From Sipunculus nudus (taxonomy: Eukaryota > Annelida > Sipuncula > Golfingiida > Sipunculidae), in assembly GCA_026874595.1 (NCBI GenBank), contig CM049317.1, positions 51,975,618 to 52,039,617 on the forward strand: DNA of 64,000 bases. Direction: 5' to 3'. The notes beneath the pieces are model-generated. The model saw only the letters and a list, made by a program, of their open reading frames with translations. It did no database searches and had not been told where the DNA came from. The position numbers and the translations under genes were made by a program. This document shows, piece after piece, positions 54,192 through 64,000 of this stretch (the stretch's first letter is position 1; every line of letters begins with the position of its first letter).

Positions 54192-54834
54192 TAGACCATC
54201 GAATATCCGAATACCTTGAGAACCTAAAATGTCTTAGAATGAATATATGAATATATATAGCCAATCAGTGTATATATATATGTGTGTGTGTGGGTGTTGG
54301 TGTTTATTATCGCTTTAACGATTTACCGAAGCAAGGATACATTACAAGGCAATTATCGTATCGCATCGTACGATGTCCCTATATTGATACATTTACGATA
54401 TTTTATTATTCGATGGAAAGTGGTGTCCGACATTTAAAAATTGTCTCTCAACGCCATGTAAGACATCTTAGTAAAAGGCCATTGGTAAACAATGAGTTAC
54501 AAGCTAGAATTGCATATTGTTTCTTTGTTACCTCAGCAGAACTTAACGCAGTCATTAATCGTTTTAATATAGGTATATTATATATAGTTTATTACAACGG
54601 TATTTTATACAGTAGGTTTATTTAAGACGAACACGACTAGCGTTATAAGTTGCTAGTTTATTTCAAAGGATATTAACTAGTGTTTGGTATGAGTGAACCA
54701 ATGACAATGTTGTAATACATCTGCGAACTTGTTAAGAATGACCTGAGAAAAAGCTAAGGCAAGATTTTTAAGCTGAGTTCAGATGCAGTAGAAACCAGGC
54801 CTGGTTGACGCCAGGGTATAAAATTAGAGGAAGC

Positions 54835-54960
54835 GTACGTGTGATACTGCCCTGTCACGAAGTCCGAAACCGCAATGGAATTCTGCAAAAATACATATAC
54901 ATAGTTGAGTTAGCATTTAAAAAATGGAGGCGGTTACCTCCATTGAGAAAAATATATTAA
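54835..54960 (+). mobile_element. family F SINE 3' fragment
   Basis: GTGATACTGCCCTGTCACGA, ATGGAATTCTGCAAAAATAC and GGAGGCGGTTACCTCC parallel the copy at 51121. It is 5'-truncated, and an A/T run follows the end. Confidence 0.65.
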
Positions 54961-55026
54961 AAAAGGGTGGTCTTACAGACAGGTGGTCTTATAGACAGGT
55001 GGTCTTTCAAACAGGTATCACTCTAC
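54961..55026 (-). repeat. pogo-like MITE end fragment
   Basis: GGGTGGTCTTACAGACAGG, GGTGGTCTTATAGACAGG and AACAGGTATCACTCTA are the words of the element at 4253-4430. Only one end is present, directly beside the SINE fragment. Confidence 0.5.
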
Positions 55027-56009
55027 CTTGTATAACCAGGCCAGTGAATATATTTTCTAAAATTTCATTTTTTTTATAATTTAAGCAAATGTAAGGTAGG
55101 ACAGTTCTTAAATATTTTTTTTATAATTTTTCATTACGCAGGCAAAATAAAATGCCCGGCAAACTGATCTATCGGTGTATGACTGTTTAAAAGAGTATTT
55201 TTATTTAACTTATGTTACAAATATTACGTACATTTTAGATAGAAATCACTTATTAGGTTAGCATATATAAATTGAACATTGCATGATTTAAGACACTCTT
55301 GTAAAGTAACCTGTCAAAATTAAAGCTTTCCCCACAATTCATCCATAACCAAAAAGTATCTTTAATTGAATTTACTTCTAAACAGAATAAAAAAATCCAA
55401 AAAAGCAACAGATATTCAGCCAAATGGAACAGCTGGGGGGCAGGGGCCAGTCTGCACACCCATTATATACGGTACAAGGTAACACCAGTAAGAAAAACCT
55501 TCAAAGCCCGATGCACGCACTCAGCAGTAAATATATACGGAAAACCCGGACTCCACCCTATTCCATCCAAATCCTGTCCAGTAAATTATCTGGAGCCGGT
55601 GACATAGTTGTATGTCGACGTCTGCAAGCACAATAGGTAATGATATAAAAAATGGCTGGCGTGCGAATACCGGCCCCGATAGAACGCATTATCACCAGGT
55701 GGGGTTGACATGGATGCACTCGCACGAAATAAGCATGTGAGGCCTTCACGCGCGGTCACGTGACGCTCTAACGGTGAAAACCCTTGCACAGTATAAAGCA
55801 TACCGATGGGATATTTAGCTAGGCTAATTGAGGTCCTTTAACTTCGCTTTATTCAGCCTGGGTTAAGTTTAGATTCGTTTTAATTAAAATTCTATTTTAA
55901 TTTTTATTTCATTATATTTCAATTCCAATTCGACTCAGTTTGTTCCAATTCATTTCAAATAATTTAAATTATCTCAAATTCAATTCACAACTTTAGAAAA
56001 AAAGTTGTT

Positions 56010-56735
56010 ATCCTCCTATATTTTGCGGATTTGGGCGTCGTCGCAAAAAAAGCAGTATTCCGCTGTACGTCCCATTGCTACCACACTCCGCAGATACATT
56101 CCTGCCTGGTCGGTGTCATCAGTGTTCTTTCGTTTGCGCATCAATGCGTCCTTATCGAACCCTGACTAGTTAATCCTCTCAATTGTTTCAAGCGGCCGGT
56201 ATTGGGGCCATAATGTTCCGTACATACCAAAACCTGGATGTCGGAATTCGGTAACGGAGATCAAAGTGCACTGGCACGACTCCGCAAGTATTTTGATAAT
56301 GAGACATTACATTGACAAGTTTTCTGGTTCACTTAATTAAGTAAGGGGAATGAAGCAGTATATCTTTTGCTTGCAAATGAGCATCAGGAAAGTTATACCA
56401 ACATTATATTTAAACACACAAGAGCCAATTCAAATCCATATTTCATTTGTTATTATGCACCAGCGGTATATATATAATTTCGACATGTGACCTGTGACAT
56501 CCGGGTTTAGGTGTGTACGCAAAATGGCAGCCCCCAAAATCGTTTCACGAAACTGGGGAAAATAAATCTGTCAGGTCTTAATAAAGGCGTGGGGATACAA
56601 CACGAAAGTACTTGGAGGACAGCGTCCAGACGAGAATTAATCTGCGGAGAGTTTGGCCACTAGGTTGTATCCACAACGTTTAATGCAGAAAACTTTTTTT
56701 AGGACCACACCCTAATCCTCGAATTATAGTAGGAT
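56010..56735. mobile_element. palindromic MITE family P, long copy
   Basis: The left end (ATCCTCCTATATTTTGCGGA, TTTGGGCGTCGTCGC) and the right end (ACCCTAATCCTC, GAATTATAGTAGGAT) form imperfect terminal inverted repeats of about 50 bp. The right part matches 2318-2556. No coding capacity is seen. Confidence 0.55.
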
Positions 56736-57444
56736 TGTCATCACCTCCCTAAATATCTCATCATTCAAGCTGTAGCGAATTACCCAGGGTCATATACGGT
56801 GGGGTGGGATTGGATGACATATAGCTGCAACCCCCTTACAAACCTGAAAATTGTATAACATATAGTAAGCATCGTAAAATTTCATTTATATTTACTTAAT
56901 TTAAATTACCTGGTACTGTATAATTTGCCTTGTGATAAAAGTTCCCTTCTTAAAGCATATGCTGTTGGTCTTTTCATGGATCAGGGTAATCATGGATCAC
57001 CCCCTCCCCCAATTAAAGGAATCCAGGATTAGTCCCTGTTAGCTGCACAGCCGCGGGTCCTGCAGAGACTTTAAGATTTTTATGACTTTAAAAATTCCAT
57101 CTTAATACCAATTTATTTTGTCTATTTTTATGAACTCAGTGTAATTCAAATGGTGCTTGAATACTGCTGGTAATCTTGTTTGCACTAGTAAATGTAATAA
57201 ATTAACTTTGTCGCGGAAATACATTTATGAAAAATAAGATGTTTTAAATTGACATTACAAGAGGAAACTGAAAACATATGCACTGTACATTTAAATGAGA
57301 ACAAGAAATAAAAAAAATGTTTTACTTTAATGGAGTAATTCTACGTAAAAACCGGAATTGAACACCATCATTGGAACGGGGGGATGTTAGCATTAACGAA
57401 ATATAAATCCAAGTTTATAATTTTGAAATAATCATCACTGATTA

Positions 57445-57553
57445 CAGGGGCGTCAAATTATCTTCGGGGGGGGGGGGGGGAGGGGGGAAGTGACTCGCAC
57501 ACATGGGAGGGTACTCAATTTTTGGACGTTTTTTATAAATACACACACACACC

Positions 57554-57588
<35 letters not shown>

Positions 57589-57816
57589 CTTTTATTGTCA
57601 GAGTGAAACATTTCAAATATATACCAATTAAAACAATTAAAAAAATAAGGTATACAAGGTTTAAAAGAAATAAGATATTATGCTTATTTTAATTTTAATT
57701 CTAAACCAGGCTTAGATATATAATATTTCATAGAAAACTCAGAAATGGAACCAAATCTATTATTCTATATATACCCCCCGATATACCCCCCATCCCCCCG
57801 TATAATGACGACCCTG
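57445..57816 (-). mobile_element. hAT-like MITE, family H, copy 3
   Basis: It starts CAGGGGCGTCAAATT and ends ATGACGACCCTG. The flanking 8-mers are ACTGATTA (left) and ACTGATTC (right), seven of eight alike. Its interior is the reverse complement of copy 1: GGAACCAAATCTATT, TAATTCTAAACCAGG and CCCCCCATCCCCCC appear in reverse order. A CA microsatellite (57541-57583) lies inside. Confidence 0.85.
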
Positions 57817-57857
57817 ACTGATTCTGTCTCTAAAATATGTAAAGTACAGGGTATTTA

Positions 57858-57860
57858 TAT

Positions 57861-57892
<32 letters not shown>

Positions 57893-57902
57893 TTATATAG
57901 TA
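57858..57902. repeat. (TA)n microsatellite, interrupted
   Basis: Alternating TA broken by TAAATA. Confidence 0.9.
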
Positions 57903-57999
57903 TATAAAAAGTCAAAATGTTTTAACCCCCGGCCCTCACTTCGTTTCTCCCTAACCCCATTTTAGGTTTATAGTCTTTAATAACTATAACCATCAGCTC

Positions 58000-59360
58000 G
58001 AACAAATGTATGTCAGCGTGACCTTTTTTTACCAGCGCAGACGATCAATAATCTAAGAGACCTAATTTTGAATTTGACTCTATATAATGACGTTAACTTA
58101 TATACACCCTGGTAAGTATAGCTGACAAATCACCCTTCACTGAAACGTACCACAAATATGATTATCTAGGAATGCCTGCGTCAATAGAGAGTACAAACCA
58201 TTGTCAGCGGTTGTGCGAATATCTGATACGGATCGTTGAGAACGATAATTCTTAAAAATGTCAGAGGGTGGGACAGTATAGAGTGTGAGAACTCAAAGTA
58301 GAAGTCGCCCGCTTATCGGTAAGGTGTACGCGTTACTTTTATATTATTTCATTAAGGATGCTGTTTTAACTGAATTTTGGATATATAAGTGTTTGAAATG
58401 AATGATTTATGTGGCGTTTGATTCGAAGCGAACGAAGAAGCAAAAATGTAAGTGCTTGCTTGGTCTCACTTCCACACGTTATCTCACTTTCACATGGAGT
58501 CGGCTAGGTCTAACAATATATGCAGTGTAATACGCCCATTTTTCTCTTAATATTTAATTTTCTGAATTGCTAAATTTTAACACTTATCTAAAAGACTTTT
58601 GAAAGTAAAGAAAAGGAATTTTAGTTTAAGCTCTTTCCACATTTTACGCACGCGTTTCCTCAGGAAATTTTGTCAAAATTGTAAAAAAATATACTTATTT
58701 ACACACATTAACGTTTAATTATTTAAATATATTTTGATCCTACATTGTTTAGATTTAGGATTTACCCTTATCATAACTTTTACGTAGCTTGTATGATTGT
58801 AATACTCATTCGCAAGGGCGTTTGTTGTATTCATTCATTTTTTCATAATAATAAATCCGCATTTTGATCCAAAAACGAAATAGAGGCATGGTAACGGCTC
58901 TTTTAGTGTGCTCGTGGTACAAGTGCTCTGTACCTTTTTGGCTGTGTTTCATAAACAAATACATAAAAGTTTTCGTCTAACAGTCAGAGAAAATACGCGC
59001 TTGCGCCAACAAGTTATACCCCAGTAATTCCATGTATTTTTCAAAATATACCTACACCTTCAGACAGTTGAAGTCATTTTAGATTTTTTTATTGTATAAC
59101 GTATATTCTGCAGGAACAGCGATTCTAAAATCTTGCATTTGGGCACAGAAATAAAAATATTAGGCCTAATTGCATGGAGTTACCGTTTTCTATGCCTGAA
59201 TGCGATTCCTATCAAAGAATCATCTTAAAGTGAAATATTTTCTTCTTCTGTGACATCAATCATTTGAATGAAAAAAAAGTTTTGAACGGCTCACCCAATT
59301 TTCTTCTTTATTCGGTTGACACTCTAGAAAAGATCGCTATGATTTTTATGGTATATGATA
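58000..59360. other. no recognisable gene or element
   Basis: AT-rich sequence with no open frame above background and no repeat that I could match elsewhere in the window. Confidence 0.45.
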
Positions 59361-59367
59361 ATATTTA

Positions 59368-59368
<1 letters not shown>

Positions 59369-59460
<92 letters not shown>

Positions 59461-59480
59461 CAGGGAGAGAGAGAGAGTCA
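59369..59480. repeat. (TA)n then (GA)n microsatellite
   Basis: About 65 bp of TA with a TTTA break, then about 40 bp of GA with a CAGG interruption. Confidence 0.95.
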
Positions 59481-59841
59481 CCACTGCGACTTGATCATTT
59501 ATTATATTAGATCTATTTAGAATAAGAACTTTTTCGTGTATATGGTATACAAATCCTGACACTATACATACTCCTAATAGTACTTAAAAAATAAAAAAAT
59601 ATTTAAACAATAATAGTTCTGCTGGCCCATGCACCATAATATTACTGCACAGAGTGGTAACGGTTAGATGACAAATGAAAAATCAAATTATAATTATAAT
59701 ATTATTGGATTTATTAAGTCTGCCGTAGAAGTTATAAAATCAAAACAGCAATCATGATTTCGCAAGACTAAATTTATATAGCGTGAAATTTGCAAAAAAA
59801 ATCGCACGCACTCTTAATTTGTCTACTCTACGTTTACAATA

Positions 59842-60044
59842 ATTCCTGTAAATCTAATCATAAGTAGTGGATTCGGGCGTTGTCCAAAAAAGTGTTATTT
59901 CGCTCTCAACCTTGCCGGCACACGTCCTGTTGCGACCGAACTCTCTCCGCAAATAGACTGTAGCCTGGAAGCTGTAACGACAAATTTTAGCGGAATAACG
60001 CATATTTTTTGACGACGCCCAAATCCTCAAATTATAGTAGGAAT
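59842..60044. mobile_element. palindromic MITE family P, short copy
   Basis: About 203 bp. The left arm (ATTCCTG ... GGATTCGGGCGTTGTCC, AAAAGTGTTATTTCGCT) and the right arm (AGCGGAATAACGCATATTTT, GACGACGCCCAAATCC ... AGGAAT) are near-complete inverted repeats of 50-60 bp around a short centre. Termini match the copies at 56010-56735 and 2318-2556. Confidence 0.75.
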
Positions 60045-60886
60045 ACAAATTGTTGACGGGAAACTTGAAATTCGAATGCTCCGTTCTAATTGCTCTTGTC
60101 TACTCGAAAAATTCGCGCATGCGCATCAGGCGTTTTCCTTCATGTTTGATTGTGGTGTTCAAACCAAGGTTAGCATTTACTTAGGCCGTATGTGTTGCTA
60201 GCCATAAAAATGAATGAATATTTAACAGTTAAAAAAACCCGATAATGAATGAAATCTATGAATGACACGATCGAATTATCATAGAATACCGTCTAGTTAG
60301 GTTTATTGAATTTAGTTTAAAGTGAGTGCAACTGTTTATGAACGTGTTTAGCAAGAATATTAATTACAAAGATAATAGAAATGATATAATCACAATAAAA
60401 GGTTGAACCCGTACATATATACATGTGTAAAGGTCAGGTCGGTGTTCCTGCTATATTATAGTAACTGTCTTTCAATGTCAACTGTACATATTTATTGTCC
60501 TATAAATTGAATTCATCGCTGGTAATCATCAACCAATAAAATGGACATTTCCCTAGCTGCAGATCATACACGCCCATCGCTTAATCACTACACCGTGAAA
60601 GCGGGTTCATTTTTTATAGAAGCCCACTGGCCCCCTCCCTTTGATGAATATAAAAAATATTCTGAAATCCTGCCACGGGCGTGGCTGAGGTCAGCACGTG
60701 ATATGAATTTTCCTGCACGCAAGGCCCTGTGACCAGACCACAATGTGCACGAAACGTCTTGGAACTGTCGTGTAAACATTGACTTAACGACGTCTTCTGA
60801 AGCGAGCATGCGAAGCAGCGGTTTAAGGACACACTTGTGTCTTATGTGGGTCATTTAGTGCGAAAGTAATTTAGAGATGTTGTTCT

Positions 60887-60987
<101 letters not shown>

Positions 60988-60999
60988 CTTATTAAAGTA

Positions 61000-62760
61000 T
61001 GCTCTTGCATGCAAATATTTTGTAAAAATGCCTGAAATGTTGTTTGTTCAGATGTATTATTCATAATCAACACCGCTGTTATCAAATATCTCACTACCAA
61101 TTGGACAAAGAGAGACGCCCGCATTCATTTTACGATAATGTCTAGGTGTCTTTTTAACACTTTTTGGCGGGGAAATATCTTAGTTAAAGAGATGTTGAAT
61201 TTTCCACAGATATCCTACGGATACACACAACACACCTATACAAAGAATAGCATAAAATCAGTATTCATGTTCAATGATAAGAATAATTCCTATAAATAAT
61301 TGACCATATCAACATTTTCGATACATCATGTATTTTTCGCCAGAACAAAAGTTGGGAAATTCCTGTATTATATAACATGCGTCTCTTGTTGCTTTCAATA
61401 TTCGTTATGTGTACTATAGCACGTGCATAATCACAATTTATATCATCTAAAAATGAAGCGTTTTGAAAATGATATTACACTGAGAAGCAGGCCCTTTGAG
61501 ACTGCAATGACAAAAATGAATTGAAGTTAAACATGCATGGGGACTGACACTACGCCCATGAAAATGATATATAAATTGAGGTCTTAAGGTTACTGAACCC
61601 GTAAAATAACTTTAGAATCGTTATTTTAAGATGAATATGATAGCTGGGAAACGCCCGCTTTATTCAAGTGTTCCTGGACATAACCCATGTTTATAATTCC
61701 AGCGTACAAAGACATTATTTGCTTAAGGCGTTTACCACATCCTTGCCCTATACCGGCAAGCACGCATGGTCTGGACTCGCCCTTTCACGTGACCTGACGT
61801 CACGAATTGCGTCACGATTGTGAAAAAGTGCGTCTCATAACGTTTTATAGTGTGGTATATACGAAGTATCTACTGCATACTTCCATTACTTAGATAACTT
61901 TGTGTTCAATAAAACTTCCAAAAGTGACGCATGAGTTCCTGGTTAGGGAAACTTGTTTTCATCTATTGCTGTAGAAAATGTTACAGTGCAGAACACACGA
62001 GGTTAGTTTGCTGATGACATATATACAGTTCTAGTTTAAAAAACACATTATACAGTAGAACTGTATTTGTTTATCATGTTTGGAGTATAAGTTGATCAAA
62101 AACATTTTCAAGCGCGCTTTACCTAGAACAAATATTACTTCATTAAAGTGTATATATAACTGAGTTCTTATCCGATATTAATGACTTATGTTGGCTTTTA
62201 GCGTTCTTAACACTGTTGTTTTCAAAATTAAATTTTGTCATTAAATCTATATCCAGTAAAATCCAGACATTGATTCCTACGGAAAAAAATCACAATAGTA
62301 AGAGTGAAGATACTTACAGCATATCATGTGGAAAGAATTCCCTTTGTATGTATAGAGTTTATAGGCTGTATCGAAGAAAAGTCGTTCGTATCATATAGTG
62401 CTACTGTAATCAATAATTTACAAAATACTATTGAACTTAAGGGGGTTTTAGAACAGTATAACCATGATTTTCACCACTTACATTAAAATCAACATGTATA
62501 ACAATGGGGCTTAATTTTCTAAAAACTCGAGCCACTAGCAAATTGCAACGCTTTTTGATTTGATTTTGAACGTTTACACAGGATGTCCATATAATTATAT
62601 ATTCCTCTTATTTGCATAATTTTGTCTATATTTTCAGGCGCCGATGAATTTTCCTGTATTTCTGGATTAACTTCATTCGATGAGACTTCCGTTTCTTCAA
62701 AATTGGATATCCTTCGGTGACGGATATGTTAAAAACTTTTTTTCACAACATCGCACAGGA
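61000..62760. other. no recognisable gene or element
   Basis: AT-rich, unique-looking sequence upstream of the candidate gene at the right end. I see no repeat or exon in it. Confidence 0.45.
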
Positions 62761-62765
62761 GTAAC

Positions 62766-62775
62766 TATATAAAAG
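62766..62775 (+). promoter_or_regulatory. TATA-box candidate
   Basis: TATATAAAAG is a strong TATA match, 298 bp before the last A of which the ATG at 63074 follows with no clear earlier coding start. Transcription would begin near 62800. Such words also arise by chance in AT-rich DNA. Confidence 0.35.
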
Positions 62776-63073
62776 AATGGGGAACAAGCATATACTTTCA
62801 AATCAGCAATTGTCATTTTACAATGAGGAGAAATCATTTGTTGTTGTGTATTTCTGTGAAATTCCTCGGCTAAAAGGCCGAGTTGGTGAGGTACAATAAT
62901 ACTGATTGACCTTGCAAAACAACCATTAAAAAGGAGTTTACAACAGAATCTGTCACTTGAAAAGGAACACTTTTTACTTTATTCCTCTTATACGTGAAAA
63001 CACAACTGAACCTGTTACAAGGAGTACTATTTACCGTATTATATTACCAGTTGCCCAACTTATCTGTTGAACG

Positions 63074-63313
63074 ATGGGGCTCTTACGTATTGCGCGGACT
63101 GATGCCGATATTTCGGTCTTGATACTTGTGATATGTTGCGCTAGCGGTTTACATCAGACCGCAGCCATGGACCATTCACTATCAATGTCTTCTGTACGGA
63201 CGTTTCGCGTGAAAGGCAGGCCCTTTCATATATATAACCGCCAGATAGAACATTTAAAGGAAGACCAAAGCACAAAGGAATATATACAACTGAAAACAGA
63301 AGTTACTGCTGTG
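63074..63313 (+). CDS. candidate first coding exon of a secreted or membrane protein
   Basis: The open frame begins at an ATG with a good context (A at -3, G at +4). The first 31 residues look like a signal peptide: Arg near the N-terminus, a hydrophobic core (ISVLILVICCASG) and a polar end LHQTAA. The next ~49 residues are charged (RVKGRPFHIYNRQIEHLKED). A consensus donor GTATGT begins at 63314 in phase 0 after 80 codons; reading on would reach a stop after 14 more codons. A TATA candidate lies about 300 bp upstream. I do not recognise the family. It could be a chance frame. Confidence 0.45.
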
Positions 63314-63375
63314 GTATGTATATTGTTTTATTACTTATATGTAAACCAGCAAAAATGATGATATATAGATATATT

Positions 63376-63455
63376 ATTGTTATATTATTATTATTATTAT
63401 TATCATCATCATTATAATTACTATAATTATTATTATTATTATTATTATTATAATT
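63376..63455. repeat. (ATT)n microsatellite
   Basis: ATT/TTA repeats with ATC interruptions, just inside the candidate first intron. Confidence 0.9.
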
Positions 63456-63636
63456 AATCTGCCTCCGGCCCCGGCCTTAAGTCTTTCCACTTGTCCCGGA
63501 CAAGGATATATAGCGACATGGACACGGACACGGTCGGAACCAAAAAATTATAAAACAAAAGGCGTATGCGTATGTAAATGTTAAAGCCAACAGCCATGTG
63601 CTGGCAAGTGCATGATTTTCGGTTATTCTTTACCAT

Positions 63637-63637
<1 letters not shown>

Positions 63638-63671
<34 letters not shown>

Positions 63672-63705
63672 CATACATATTTATATATATATATTTATAT
63701 ATATT
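63638..63705. repeat. (TA)n microsatellite, interrupted
   Basis: TA repeats with TAAATA and ACATACAT breaks. Confidence 0.9.
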
Positions 63706-63940
63706 ACGTATTTGAAAATATGACTTTAGCCGCGAGGCCACCGCACACTGCTGCACAGGGGACGTATAAGTGTAAACATTAAATGTATCCATATCTTAAC
63801 TTTGCATTTTATATCTTTTCCCCCGAAATTAACAAAAAAGCACATAACTGAGGTTAACAGATCCACTGAACTGTATATAGATATTAATAGTAATGACGAG
63901 TATTTCAGCAGTCAGGAACTTATGCGGTTTCTTTGGTTTG

Positions 63941-63973
<33 letters not shown>

Positions 63974-63989
63974 GCGGGGGGGGGGGGGG
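63941..63989. repeat. (GA)n run followed by poly-G
   Basis: About 33 bp of GA repeats followed by about 15 G near the window end. Confidence 0.9.
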
Positions 63990-64000
63990 ACTTAATATGG

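Overview
This window is eukaryotic, from an intron-rich, AT-rich, repeat-dense animal genome. The one clear gene is split by canonical GT/AG introns and encodes a metazoan protein. The rest is non-coding DNA full of transposon relics. The repeats resemble ones I associate with bivalve molluscs: TTTTAGCTCA...CCGTCCGTC elements, tRNA-headed SINEs, and a LINE-type tail ending in a GGCGGAGG motif. A bivalve or other lophotrochozoan is therefore my best guess; that is inference, because I could not run a search.

Layout. 1-5451: the last six coding exons (plus strand) of an AGAP/centaurin-gamma type Arf GTPase-activating protein, namely the ArfGAP zinc finger, two ankyrin repeats and a low-complexity C-terminal tail. 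Its introns hold a SINE, a G-rich tract, a 34-bp minisatellite and a pogo-like MITE. 5452 to about 7840: probable 3' UTR and flank. 8-12 kb: little recognisable except one hAT-like MITE. 12-23.4 kb: a dense block of nested and tandem repeats carrying the palindrome GGTGGCGCCACC, hairpin heads, CCGTCCGTC runs and AGGTCA arrays. At least two of these look like non-autonomous Helitron/Helentron-type elements. 24-29 kb: AT microsatellites, a palindromic tandem repeat, a possible solo LTR and a 22-bp minisatellite. 29-41 kb: a 188-bp tandem duplication, four copies of an interspersed repeat (one split by a MITE), a 615-bp tandem duplication and a 31-bp minisatellite with long open frames on both strands. 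43-60 kb: a hAT-like CAGGGGCG MITE family with 8-bp target duplications, a SINE family and a palindromic MITE family. The last 1.3 kb holds a possible promoter and the first coding exon of an unrecognised secreted or membrane protein.

Nearly all remaining open frames are short, fall in simple repeats or transposon relics, and resemble nothing I know. No rRNA, convincing functional tRNA, CRISPR array or operon is present. The most interesting material is the 12-23 kb repeat block: several element classes share the same internal palindrome and modular plan, and one is inserted inside another.
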